Numbered from the stretch's first letter, positions 51,154 to 59,905 are shown. The stretch: DNA of 64,000 nucleotides from Clostridium saccharoperbutylacetonicum N1-4(HMT) (GCF_000340885.1 NC_020291.1:4339001-4403000); one strand, 5' to 3'. Program-made: numbers and translations. The notes: generated by a model not told the origin, from the sequence alone.

Positions 51154-52186
51154 TAGTTTCACCAACATTCTTTATAAATCTAGTAGCAATGTGCTCCATA
51201 AATTCCTTATATTCATTAACACTGCTAATTTGATTTCCTCTTACGCCATCCTTATATGTTAAATCAAATATAGGAACATTTGAAGTCTGAGATAATGGAA
51301 CTACACTATATACATAAGGAATATCACCGATTTTTATATCTTCATCATTCAATCCATTTTTTCTAAAAATATTTAAATGCGAAGTTATTGCAAATCGTAT
51401 TTCTGAAATAACATTTTCATACGCTTGCGTTGTCTTAATACCACTTTTATATTTCCGCTTAGAATATTGTTGAATTGAGTAGCCTATAAATCTAGTTGTC
51501 TCTTTTACATTTATATTTACTAAATATTTGTCTTTATATTCATTTAAATTGAACGTACTATCTGTTAATTCAAATGTATTTAGCGCATATTCATATAATT
51601 TCATCCACCTATTCATCCATGAAGCAATATTTTTTACACCTAATAAACTGAAAATATCTGATGCCATCGGAGTAAAAAAATAATCTGAATTTAATAATAT
51701 ACTTCTATTTAATGCCCCTAGCGAAGGACCAACATCAATTAATATATAATCATAGTTTTTAAATTTTTCCTTAATTTGGTTAAGCCAATTTAATTTTCTT
51801 AATCCACCTTTTTTTTGACCAATAGTATCATCCCAACAACTACTCATTAGATCATCTATTACTGATAAATTGGGGTGTCCTGGAATTAAATCCACCTTAA
51901 ATTTACTATCTTTAGCTAGAAATGAAACTTCTAAATTAGACAAGTTTGGCTCTCCATTATCCATGCCATCAAAAAAATCATATATCGTTGATCTACTAGA
52001 ATTTTCTCCATAGTATAAATCCCACTTGTCTTCTGGAATAATTACTTGAGTTGAATTTGATTGTGGATCTAGATCCATTAATAATACTTTTTTTTCTTTA
52101 TGAGTGCTTAGATAACTTGCCAAATTGACAATAGTAGTTGTTTTACCAACTCCTCCTTTATTATTAAAAAACGTTATAACTTTAAT
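51146..52186 (-). CDS. ParA/MinD-like ATPase, partner of the SIR2 protein, apparent AUU start
   Basis: 346 residues. The first codons read ATT-AAA-GTT-ATA, giving KVITFFNNKGGVGKTTTIVN with an intact deviant Walker A. A TGA in the same frame (52205-52207) lies only six codons upstream, and no ATG, GTG or TTG stands between. GGGGGGAG precedes the ATT, so initiation at AUU is likely (next usual start, TTG 52123, would delete the P-loop). Further motifs: VLLMDLDPQSNSTQ, YDYILIDVGPSLGALNR and DYFFTPMASDIFSLLG. No parB or parS-like partner is visible, so it is not a partition locus. Confidence 0.82.
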   Translation of the reverse strand: MKVITFFNNKGGVGKTTTIVNLASYLSTHKEKKVLLMDLDPQSNSTQVIIPEDKWDLYYGENSSRSTIYDFFDGMDNGEPNLSNLEVSFLAKDSKFKVDLIPGHPNLSVIDDLMSSCWDDTIGQKKGGLRKLNWLNQIKEKFKNYDYILIDVGPSLGALNRSILLNSDYFFTPMASDIFSLLGVKNIASWMNRWMKLYEYALNTFELTDSTFNLNEYKDKYLVNINVKETTRFIGYSIQQYSKRKYKSGIKTTQAYENVISEIRFAITSHLNIFRKNGLNDEDIKIGDIPYVYSVVPLSQTSNVPIFDLTYKDGVRGNQISSVNEYKEFMEHIATRFIKNVGETNE

Positions 52187-52273
52187 AATACTCCCCCCAT
52201 TCTTTCATATTATTATTTATACATTGGTAAATTATATCATTATTTGACATAAATGTACACACTTGCATTATAT

Positions 52274-53194
52274 TCAAATCATTTTTATTCTATATAACTG
52301 CTTTATCAAACTAAAAATATACTCCAATTCATCATCATTAACTATTTGAATTTCGTAATCTCCATTACCCCAATGTCCAGTTTTAGACATATCTTTAGCA
52401 ATATTTTTAGAATCATCTATAGTACCCATTTTAGTATTTAACCAAATTTTCAACCCTTTTCTTTGCAAAAGAATATCTATCATAATTTTATTATTGCACA
52501 AAAAACCTATTTCCATTTTCTTAACTTTTATACTTATGTTATCATTTAATGAAATTATAAATTCTTTGATTCTAGAATATAAATCAATAATTTCTTCTGA
52601 AGAATTCTTATAATGATCTTCTTCTGTATATACAATAACTTCATCATTAACTGTTTTAGCCTGATTATTTGATGTTGTTATTGTTTTAATAGATTCTGAT
52701 GATTTTGATGGCTTTATAGAATTAAAATACACTGTATTATTAGAAAACTTCTTTACTTCACATAACTCAAAAGGTAAATCTTTAAAATTAATAGATTCCT
52801 TCTGATAATTATTAAATGATGGTGATACAAATATTACCCTTGATTGTGACCAATCAACATCATCTCTCTTTAGCGATGTTTTGCAATTTTCATTATATTC
52901 AAGTATAAACTCCGCCTTATTATTTAATAATAGTGACAAATAAGCATATCCTTGATCTATAACACTAAAACTGCTAGTATTTTTATATTCAATTATTACA
53001 AAAGCCTTGCTGCTTTCATCAAAAGCTAAAGTATCCAATCTAAAGTTATTAAATGAGAATTCTCTTTTAACAAACTTTAAACCAAATATATTTTCTAAAT
53101 TACCTTCGCATAACTTATGTAATTCTATTTCCTTTTTAAACGGTATTTCTTTTATTTCTTCTAGCTTTTCTCCACTTATATTGTATAAGAACAT
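52274..53194 (-). CDS. DUF5655-type protein with N-terminal PD-(D/E)XK nuclease-like domain
   Basis: 306 residues. Residues about 38-75 look like a nuclease core: FNNFRLDTLAFDESSKAFVI then IEYKNTSS (Asp ... Glu-x-Lys), continuing IDQGYAYLSLLLNNKAEFIL and DWSQSRVIFVSPSFNNYQ. The C-terminal 110 residues match the DUF5655 module (KGLKIWLNTKMGTIDDSKNI, then GHWGNGDYEIQI). Proteins of this layout are common in accessory and defence loci. TTAGGAG precedes the ATG. It lies about 90 bases upstream of the ParA gene, on the same strand. Confidence 0.75.
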   Translation of the reverse strand: MFLYNISGEKLEEIKEIPFKKEIELHKLCEGNLENIFGLKFVKREFSFNNFRLDTLAFDESSKAFVIIEYKNTSSFSVIDQGYAYLSLLLNNKAEFILEYNENCKTSLKRDDVDWSQSRVIFVSPSFNNYQKESINFKDLPFELCEVKKFSNNTVYFNSIKPSKSSESIKTITTSNNQAKTVNDEVIVYTEEDHYKNSSEEIIDLYSRIKEFIISLNDNISIKVKKMEIGFLCNNKIMIDILLQRKGLKIWLNTKMGTIDDSKNIAKDMSKTGHWGNGDYEIQIVNDDELEYIFSLIKQLYRIKMI

Positions 53195-53218
53195 ATGTAT
53201 TCTCCTAACTTATTGATA

Positions 53219-53470
53219 TTATTTTTTAAACAAACTCTTAAAAGCAAATTTATTAAAGCCTCTCATTCTCCTTACTTTATGTAAAATATCTCCCTCTGCT
53301 CTAATAATAACACCTTCTTGAGTTGTACTATATTCATTTCCCTCAGTATCTTCTAATATAATTTCAACTTTAAACAAATCACTACATTTCCCATATTCGT
53401 CCATACCTAACCTTATACAATCTTCTTATCCAAAGCTTAGTAATAAATCATCTAGAATTATATCTCTCAC
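53219..53470 (-). pseudogene. Small gene downstream of the HNH gene, interrupted by TAA
   Basis: From a GTG at 53470 with AGGTGG, the frame reads VRDIILDDLLLSFG, then TAA at 53426-53428, then EDCIRLGMDEYGKCSDLFKV and on to a stop at 53219 (61 codons after the internal ATG). The part before the TAA fits the part after it, so a Tyr or similar codon was probably lost. Restarting at the ATG could still give the 61-residue piece. Unknown family. It overlaps the end of the HNH operon. Confidence 0.45.
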
Positions 53471-53480
53471 TGTTAGCCAC

Positions 53481-54659
53481 CTAAAAAATTAAATTTTCTA
53501 CAATTCCAAACCCTTGATTAACCGCCACCCCATAAACCGGTCCAATCTCCTGTTTCATTCTCTTAACAAATTCCTCTTCCCTATTTTCATGCCTAAACTT
53601 CTTAAGATTATCAACCTTTAACACTTGTCCATATTCATCAAGCTGATTTTTCCTATCTTCATCAACTACGAAACAAAATGCTTCATACTGCATTTCACAA
53701 AACCTATCAATATAAGTATCATAATGAAGTAAATTATCACTTTTCTTGCTGTTAATATTCTTAAATGTAGGTATTAAATTCCACATTTGATCATGAAGCA
53801 CAAAACTCCAAGGAATAAAATGATCTATACTTAACTCACCATACTCATCATAATTATTCTCTGAGAAATCCAAGCCAGTATATAAATCCTTTATATGTTT
53901 TTGATCTATAATAGTCTTCCATATTTTTCTCTGTTCTCCTAGTTTTCTTTCTTTTGGTGCTTCCAATTTCATTGCTATTCCTGGAACATTGGGATTTCTC
54001 TTTTGTAGAAAACATGTAAGTTCATAGTATGCCCAGCCTTCAATAATTTTTCTGTTATATTTTAAATAATTGAACCAGTTATCTCTTATTCTAATGCAAT
54101 TTTCATTTTTCTCATTTTGGTATATCTCATAAACACACTCATTATCTTGTCTTGATAATTCTTCAATTTGCTTTTCAACTTTTCTGCCTTTAAGCTTCCC
54201 TTTGAAAAAAGGTGCTAGAAATCTATATGGTACATTATAAGTTAAATCCTTTAACATTTTATTTAATTTGTTATCTTCTGACTCATATATAAATTTAAAA
54301 AGCTTATCGTCATTATAGTTACTTCCAAAATTATATGTATCAGAAATATAATTAACTACCTTTGCTAAACTATCACATAATCCAAAACTAAGCTTACATT
54401 TTAAAATAGGATACCAAGATTTAACCACCATCCTGCTTATTAATGTTCTAAACTCAATTTCTTTTTTATCACAATCTACTTCCTTTTTATTAGAAGCTAC
54501 TTCCTTTAATATTGCTAATAACCAATACATTTTATAACTAGCAGATGTGTCATTAAATACTCCTGCAAAAGCAGAATAATTGACTTCACTGCTATATGGT
54601 ACCTGACATATTTCCTTTGGTAATATTATTGTTTCTTGTGGTGTATATATTTTATCCAT
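53481..54659 (-). CDS. HNH endonuclease-domain protein
   Basis: 392 residues. The HNH motif is in the C-terminal half: LSIDHFIPWSFVLHDQMWNL then IPTFKNINSKKSDNLL (about 286-321), with catalytic His in DHFIPW and the Asn and His/Lys positions following. The N-terminal 250 residues are alpha-helical with EVNYSAFAGVFNDTSASYKM and YNRKIIEGWAYYELTCFL, seen in stand-alone restriction-like HNH proteins. GGGTGAGG precedes the ATG. It begins the minus-strand defence cluster. Confidence 0.82.
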   Translation of the reverse strand: MDKIYTPQETIILPKEICQVPYSSEVNYSAFAGVFNDTSASYKMYWLLAILKEVASNKKEVDCDKKEIEFRTLISRMVVKSWYPILKCKLSFGLCDSLAKVVNYISDTYNFGSNYNDDKLFKFIYESEDNKLNKMLKDLTYNVPYRFLAPFFKGKLKGRKVEKQIEELSRQDNECVYEIYQNEKNENCIRIRDNWFNYLKYNRKIIEGWAYYELTCFLQKRNPNVPGIAMKLEAPKERKLGEQRKIWKTIIDQKHIKDLYTGLDFSENNYDEYGELSIDHFIPWSFVLHDQMWNLIPTFKNINSKKSDNLLHYDTYIDRFCEMQYEAFCFVVDEDRKNQLDEYGQVLKVDNLKKFRHENREEEFVKRMKQEIGPVYGVAVNQGFGIVENLIF

Positions 54660-54745
54660 TCAACCTCACCCATTTTAATACAATCTACCTACATTTTAAC
54701 ACAAAAACCTGTTAAGAAAAATCAACACTTTTTTAGTAGGTTTTT

Positions 54746-54771
54746 AAAAATAAATATTTATATTTATTTTT
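54746..54771. terminator. AT-rich bidirectional hairpin after the IS110 transposase gene
   Basis: AAAAATAAATATT / AATATTTATTTTT palindrome with A and T flanks. It is between the IS110 gene and the HNH gene and probably lies at the right end of the element. Confidence 0.5.
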
Positions 54772-54837
54772 AGGGGCATCGCAAACAAGCCAACCAGATA
54801 TCCTGCTTCGCTCAAAGAACTTCTAAATTCCTAAGAA

Positions 54838-56040
54838 TCAGGTCATATATATTTCTTTTAATCTAGCATAGTAAATTCTTAGAAATTTATTAAATGCAGC
54901 AATTTTAGCTACTTTTTTGGCTTTTCCCTCTGCTTCTTTTTTTATCATATATAAATATATTGCATCATTTTGAGGCTTATTGCTCTTTATACATTTCATA
55001 ATCTCATATCCGGTCTTTCGCAATAATGAGGAACCTCTTTTGGATATTCGACGTTTGTTTCCAACAAACTATCCCGATTCATAAGGTGGAGAGTCAATGC
55101 CTGCATAAGCAATTAATGCTTTTTTACTATGGAAACGTCTTATATCTCCAATTTCAGCAATTAAACGTGGAGCTAGTGTATCTCCAACTCCGGGCATTTC
55201 TCTAACAATTTTATATTCTTCTAAACTACTTGCTAGTTCTTGCATTTGTGATAAAATTAAACATAGAGTTTTATCCACTTCTCGGAGAACTCGAACTGCT
55301 TCCAATACTAACATTTTGGTCGATGGTGTAATGGAAGATAAAGTGGGGATACCTTCTTGAGCTAAAGCATATATTTTTTTTGCTTTTGACTCATTTTGAT
55401 GGTATCCATTATTTTTTGCCCATTTTAAATAGCTCCTTATAAACTGTTTTTCACTTTTGCTAGTAATGTTATCATAATGCCAGTATTCTTCTACAAAAGA
55501 ACTTAATTTATCCTTATCAGGTTTACTTGATCTATTTTTTAATAAACTCTTAATATCTGGCATTGTTCGATCTAACATATTACTAAGCACAATTTTACTC
55601 TCTACCCGCATACGTATGTAATGAGAATATTGTCTACCTAATATTCTTAACTCTGAATACAATTCATCCGATGCATGATAATCAACCATGCGAAACCAAT
55701 TATCAATTCCATAGCTTGCTATCTTAATAGAATCAATTTTGTCAGTTTTACCTTTTCTAAGCGCCATAGCAGCATACTTTTTCATAACTAGAGGATTAAT
55801 CACAGATACAAATATGCCATGTTCTTTAAGATAACTAAGTACCGGAAGATGGTATGCACCGGTCGCTTCCATGACAACTCTAGTTTCTTCATTAAAATTC
55901 AAGATACACTTAACCAATGCAGATAATTCCGTTTCTGTATGAGTTAATTCATATGGCATACTAATAATCTCACCATATGGTTTTAATATACATATTGTAC
56001 TTTTTCCTTTTGATATGTCTATTCCAACGCTAATCATCAT
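54838..56040 (-). pseudogene. IS110-family transposase interrupted by an amber codon
   Basis: From the ATG at 56040 (GGAGG upstream) 323 codons read well: ISVGIDISKGKSTICILKPY, VVMEATGAYHLPVLSYL, LRKGKTDKIDSIKIASYG (DEDD RuvC-like residues) and the Tnp20 part MPGVGDTLAPRLIAEIGD. Just after the catalytic-serine motif PPYESG comes TAG (55066-55068) where relatives have Gln (CAG). The frame then continues perfectly with FVGNKRRISKRGSSLLRKTG to 54838. A single C-to-T change explains this. The element is inactive unless the stop is read through. Confidence 0.85.
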
Positions 56041-56300
56041 TTGTTTCCTCCAACTTGATTTATTGCAATTGTATTCCATCTGCACTTATTACAATTCATT
56101 TTGGTTAGTTACACGAAAGCCATAAGGTTTCAACCTGCTTAATCGAATCTCTATAATAAGGGATGGCTGACAGTTTTTGTGACGGATGTAGAAATCCAAA
56201 AAGAGCTCCGCCAGACCAATTACTCCCTTAATTATAAATAAAAATAAGTGCAAATGTATAACCCTTTATTTATGGTTTACACTTACACTTATACAGTACC
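56041..56300 (-). other. IS110 left-end noncoding region, possible bridge-RNA gene
   Basis: About 260 bases between the transposase start and the next gene, with no ORF. In IS110 elements the noncoding left end produces the bridge RNA that guides target and donor choice. The stretch 56100-56230 is richer in GC and potential stems than its surroundings. No TIR is expected. I cannot fold it reliably, so loops are not assigned. Confidence 0.4.
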
Positions 56301-56305
56301 AAATA

Positions 56306-56328
56306 AGAGTTTACTCTACATAAACTCT
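56306..56328 (-). terminator. Terminator of the DJ-1/PfpI gene
   Basis: AGAGTTTA and TAAACTCT pair with a 7-base loop. It lies about 70 bases after the stop codon of the minus-strand gene. Confidence 0.6.
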
Positions 56329-56398
56329 CATTTTAATCCAATTATTTACTTTACAACTTTAAGGTGAAAAGTCGATATCTTACCCACTTCAAACCATT

Positions 56399-57025
56399 TT
56401 ATTGAATTGAGTTCATCAACTCAAAGAAATATTTTGACTCTTGGGTTTTATAAAGATTGTACCAGGCATCTAGGGTCTGCGGTGAGAATACATCTAGAAT
56501 TTTCAATATATGCAAAGCAAATTCAAGAGGAGCTATTCCAGAAGCAGTAACCAAACTTCCATCAGTAACTACACATTCCTGCTTATAATACATTTCTCCA
56601 TCATAACTAGGACAGACCATTTTAAGATACCCCAGGTCATTGCTTGTATGATCTCGTTTATCCAATACTCCCCCCATAGCAAGTCCTATTGTAGCGCCAC
56701 AAATTGCCCCTACAACAATACCTTTCTCTAAATATTTTTCAGCCATTTCTATAATTGGAGCATGGAATGCTTCTGTCCATGTATTCCCTCCAGGTAGAAT
56801 CAAAGCAGCAGCATCTTTAATACTACACTCCTTAAGTTCAATTTCTGGCAATATTTTAAGACCTCCCATTGTAATAATAGGGGTCTTGGTAATTCCTACA
56901 GTGACTACTTTTAGCGGCTTTGCTCCCTTTTTAAAGTACCTTCCCGAATTGATTTCAGCGCTTAAATAACCTATTTCCCAGTCTGCTATTGTATCAAATA
57001 CATAAATATATACTGTATTCTTCAT
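56399..57025 (-). CDS. DJ-1/PfpI-family protein
   Basis: 208 residues of the glutamine-amidotransferase-like fold. Features: YVFDTIADWEIGYLSAEINS, DAAALILPGGNTW, and the nucleophile elbow VVGAICGATIGLAMGG (Cys in AICGA, about residue 108). This subgroup, often annotated as type 1 glutamine amidotransferase or putative protease, may act as glyoxalase or chaperone. GGAGG precedes the ATG. It is followed upstream on the same strand by the WYL regulator, a frequent pairing, which suggests that the regulator controls it. Confidence 0.85.
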   Translation of the reverse strand: MKNTVYIYVFDTIADWEIGYLSAEINSGRYFKKGAKPLKVVTVGITKTPIITMGGLKILPEIELKECSIKDAAALILPGGNTWTEAFHAPIIEMAEKYLEKGIVVGAICGATIGLAMGGVLDKRDHTSNDLGYLKMVCPSYDGEMYYKQECVVTDGSLVTASGIAPLEFALHILKILDVFSPQTLDAWYNLYKTQESKYFFELMNSIQ

Positions 57026-57125
57026 TTTCTATTCCTCCAAATTCATTTCATTGTTGCTATTTATTACAAGATGGTATCAAACTCCATCTCGAACTATTAT
57101 ATATTATCTTCACTGACAAATTTGG

Positions 57126-58088
57126 TCAGTTAAGATAATGGGCCATCAAATCTTTAAGAATTGCTGCCATAGCATCTTTAAAACTATTTGGTTCAAGCAC
57201 CTTTATTGACTTACCATATTGGAGTAGAATATGAGGAACATAGGTATGGATTGAGTATTCATCCATTAAAAAATTAGCTCTGCATTCAGTTCGTTCTATC
57301 AGATGATATCCTAAAAACCAATGTGCACAAAGGTCATTCAATGCTTTTGATTTACCCTCAATTACTAAAGTGCAAAGTCCTTCTTTGCTTTCCACATCGG
57401 ATAATAAGTTTTTTATAAAAAACTCACGAGCCGAAAAAGCTTCAGGACGCTTAAACGTATTTTGAGTGCTTATAATATTTACTACTCTATCTACCCTAAA
57501 GCTGCGAATTTCATTCCTAAGATGGCAAAATCCAATAACATACCATTTATCGTTCCAATAAAGCATCCCATATGGGTCAACAAACCTATGCTTAGGATTT
57601 CCTTCATAACCTGTACAGTATTCAATTTCCATAGAGCATTCATTAGCAACAGCTTGTTCAATCTCCCTTAATATAGGTTTGACAGCTGGATCACAAACAC
57701 GGCTCAATACTTCAAATCCCACTAAATGACGATTAAGATTTTTTTCTTGTTCTTGATTCGAGAACCTCTTTAACTTTGATGTTGCACTATTTAGTGCTTC
57801 TATAAAAGGATAGCCTGCTTCCATTGCAAAAGTTGCAGCATGCAAAAGTGATTTTTTCTCTTCAATATCAAAAAACAAAGGTGTTCTAATAAAATTGTTA
57901 AGCAAACTATATCCGCCATTATGACCAGGCTCCGATATTATTGGCACTCCACTAACGCACAATGCATCTATGTAACGATAAACTGACCTTATGTTTATTT
58001 CTAACCTTTCAGATATTTCCTTTGCAGTTATTTTTGCACCTGAATTCAGCATCCATAAAATTGCTAGCATATTATCATTTTTTGGCAT
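57126..58088 (-). CDS. HTH-WYL transcriptional regulator (YafY-like)
   Basis: 320 residues from the ATG at 58088 (GAGGAG upstream). Residues 1-60: HTH_11 winged helix (MLAILWMLNSGAKITAKEIS, then RYIDALCVSGVPII and GGYSLL). Residues about 130-215: WYL domain (YCTGYEGNPKHRFVDPYGML then WNDKWYVIGFCHLRNEIRSF). The C-terminal WCX part ends at 57126. WYL regulators sense nucleotides or stress signals. It is located about 100 bases upstream of the DJ-1 gene. Confidence 0.88.
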   Translation of the reverse strand: MPKNDNMLAILWMLNSGAKITAKEISERLEINIRSVYRYIDALCVSGVPIISEPGHNGGYSLLNNFIRTPLFFDIEEKKSLLHAATFAMEAGYPFIEALNSATSKLKRFSNQEQEKNLNRHLVGFEVLSRVCDPAVKPILREIEQAVANECSMEIEYCTGYEGNPKHRFVDPYGMLYWNDKWYVIGFCHLRNEIRSFRVDRVVNIISTQNTFKRPEAFSAREFFIKNLLSDVESKEGLCTLVIEGKSKALNDLCAHWFLGYHLIERTECRANFLMDEYSIHTYVPHILLQYGKSIKVLEPNSFKDAMAAILKDLMAHYLN

Positions 58089-58141
58089 AATGCTCCTCAC
58101 TTCCCTAAATCCATGATAAACCATGTTAAAATATGCACAAT

Positions 58142-58450
58142 TTACAATACAGAGTTAAGCACAATCCCTTCCTTAAAGCCCCCGCGTTCCTCTCTCTTCT
58201 TATCTCTAACCTTTAAAAGATCGTCTTCACTATAACCTAAGCTATCAGCGAGTCCAAATAAAACCTCCATTACGTCAGCTAATTCCTCTAAATTCTTATC
58301 TTCTAAAAATTCATTAACTTCCTCTTGTAATTTAGCTTCCAAAAGCTTGTACTTTTCATCTCCAGCTACAATTACAGTATCACATGCTCTTCCATCTGCT
58401 TTTATTATTTCTGGAATTTTATCTCTTACTAATTTATTATATGTCTTCAT
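58142..58450 (-). CDS. MazG-like / phosphoribosyl-ATP pyrophosphohydrolase-like protein
   Basis: 102 residues. YNKLVRDKIPEIIKADGRAC start and the metal-binding helix KLQEEVNEFLEDKNLEELAD (ExxE ... ExxD) followed by VMEVLFGLADSLG. It belongs to the small MazG-like group, thought to clear non-canonical or surplus NTPs. The ribosome site is weak. It is a single gene, unrelated in sequence to the other MazG protein at 36744. Confidence 0.85.
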   Translation of the reverse strand: MKTYNKLVRDKIPEIIKADGRACDTVIVAGDEKYKLLEAKLQEEVNEFLEDKNLEELADVMEVLFGLADSLGYSEDDLLKVRDKKREERGGFKEGIVLNSVL

Positions 58451-58525
58451 TACTTTTCACTCTTTTCGTAATTATTCATTTAAATATAAATTTCTTCCAA
58501 TGTTCCATTGTCATTATACTGAAAG

Positions 58526-59149
58526 TTATCCTTTCCTTACCATAAACTCAATTGCTTTTTTCTCATTTCCATACTTCAAAATACTGTTTTCTTCACAAAC
58601 CTCAATTACAAAATCACTAAAATAAAAATGAATCTCTTCTTTAGTGAAAAACCTCTTATATCCAGCCTCTGTCAAATAGAAATTCTTTTCTATTTCTTCT
58701 CCACATCCTGCTCCAAAATTAAAATCATTTATAGAATTCACTCTTCCAATTAAGCTGCTCTTAGGTTTTAATACTCTCCTTATTTCTTTAATTATATTTT
58801 GGGTTGTTTTATCATCAAAATAATGAAGAGATAAATCTGCTATTATAAGCCCCTTACTTCCATCCTCAAAAGGTAAAGTTTTAGAAAGATCCATTAGAAT
58901 TGTTTTTGCTTCTGGTATAGCTTCTTTTAATTTCTTTAAAGCTTCTTCTGAATAATCACATGAAATTACCTTATACCCTTTTTCGCTTAGATATAAAGTA
59001 TCTGCTCCAATCCCACAGCCTAAATCAATTATTTCTTCATTCCTGCATTTCTTCAAAATATCAACATATCTATCTAACCACAAATCATAGAATGGTTTCT
59101 TTACTATTTTATTTTTATAAATATTATCCCAAAACTTTTTATTCTCCAT
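58526..59149 (-). CDS. Class I SAM-dependent methyltransferase
   Basis: 207 residues. Motif I is EIIDLGCGIGADTLYLSEKG (about 39-58), followed by KVISCDYSEEALKKLKEAIP, IIADLSLHYFDDKTTQNII and EIRRVLKPKSSLIGRV. Typical Methyltransf_11/25 fold with an unknown small-molecule substrate (TehB-like). AGGAG precedes the ATG. No operon partner. Confidence 0.85.
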   Translation of the reverse strand: MENKKFWDNIYKNKIVKKPFYDLWLDRYVDILKKCRNEEIIDLGCGIGADTLYLSEKGYKVISCDYSEEALKKLKEAIPEAKTILMDLSKTLPFEDGSKGLIIADLSLHYFDDKTTQNIIKEIRRVLKPKSSLIGRVNSINDFNFGAGCGEEIEKNFYLTEAGYKRFFTKEEIHFYFSDFVIEVCEENSILKYGNEKKAIEFMVRKG

Positions 59150-59339
59150 TAACTTTCTCCTATTTGTTCTTTTTATACTTGTAACTATAACAAATCACTA
59201 TATATTAATAAGTAAATTCTCTGTCCATTCAGCTAATTCCTCTAAGTTTTATATTCTTAAATTTAGTTACTTCCTTACTTATAACTAGTTAATTTATCTA
59301 AATTTTTAAATGCTCTTTTACCAGCATTTGCTACTATAT

Positions 59340-59522
59340 ACCACTAGATAATTGTGGTACAATAACCAATGTAAATATTGTAACCACAGAAGGATGGCTG
59401 TGGAGGTTTTGAACTTTTTATGCACAGCATAACTCAACTAAAGATTCAAAGAATCTAAGTTTCGTAATATCTCCCTAGGACCATTGGTGATATTTCATCA
59501 TGGTTAGGGGGTGGTATTTGAT
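59340..59522 (+). other. Structured leader-like DNA upstream of a 16-codon ORF
   Basis: Several possible stems in a row: CCACAG / CTGTGG (about 59384-59403), AGATTC-AAA-GAATCT (about 59441-59455), and CCCTA-N-GACCAT / ATGGT-TAGGG (about 59473-59512). The last one buries the ribosome site AGGGGG of the ORF at 59523. This is the layout of translationally silenced small toxin mRNAs, or of a riboregulated leader. Confidence 0.4.
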
Positions 59523-59573
59523 ATGCTAGAATTGATTATTAAATGTTTTACTACTCTTTATATTATTAGATAG
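59523..59573 (+). CDS. 16-residue hydrophobic peptide ORF (possible truncated toxin-like gene)
   Basis: ATG to TAG encoding MLELIIKCFTTLYIIR, with AGGGGGTGG about 8 bases upstream. Hydrophobic with one or two basic residues. It ends exactly where repeat copy A begins (59575), so the repeat may have cut off a longer membrane peptide. Unknown function. Confidence 0.35.
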   Translation: MLELIIKCFTTLYIIR

Positions 59574-59574
59574 A

Positions 59575-59905
59575 TGAATTTAATGAAACACACTCCTGCG
59601 GAGGTATTTCTACAGTAATAATGTGCATAATCTCTTTATTTCTAAATCGATAATAGAGATTAATTTTCTTGGAATTCATATAGAATTTAATGGCAAAGAG
59701 AAAAAGCACCCATCCCATAATGATTAGTGCTTTAATCTCTTAACTTAAAATTTAAAATTATATCCAATAGCCCTAAAACAAAATAAAAGTTCTAAGGATT
59801 GCTTAGTGTTACCAGCACTAAGCTTTTCTTATTTATATTATATCAAATTTTTTAAAAATTAAAACATATTTTTTATAAGATTTACACATCTTCATTACAT
59901 ACATT
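59575..59905 (+). repeat. Structured repeat, copy A
   Basis: About 330 bp homologous to 60761-61133. Conserved parts are the hairpin CACACTCC-TGC-GGAGGTATTTC, ACAGTAATAATGTGCATAAT, a stem AAAGCAC ... GTGCTTT around CATCCC, the block AATAGCCCTAAAACAAAATA, and a terminator-like GCTTAGTG / CACTAAGC-TTTTCT. Plus-strand orientation fits the T run. No ORF. Confidence 0.75.

Noticed and set aside
51146..52186. Plasmid partition (parA) locus and a replication origin
   Set aside because: No parB-like gene, no iteron array, and the coupled gene is a SIR2 protein in a chromosomal defence cluster.
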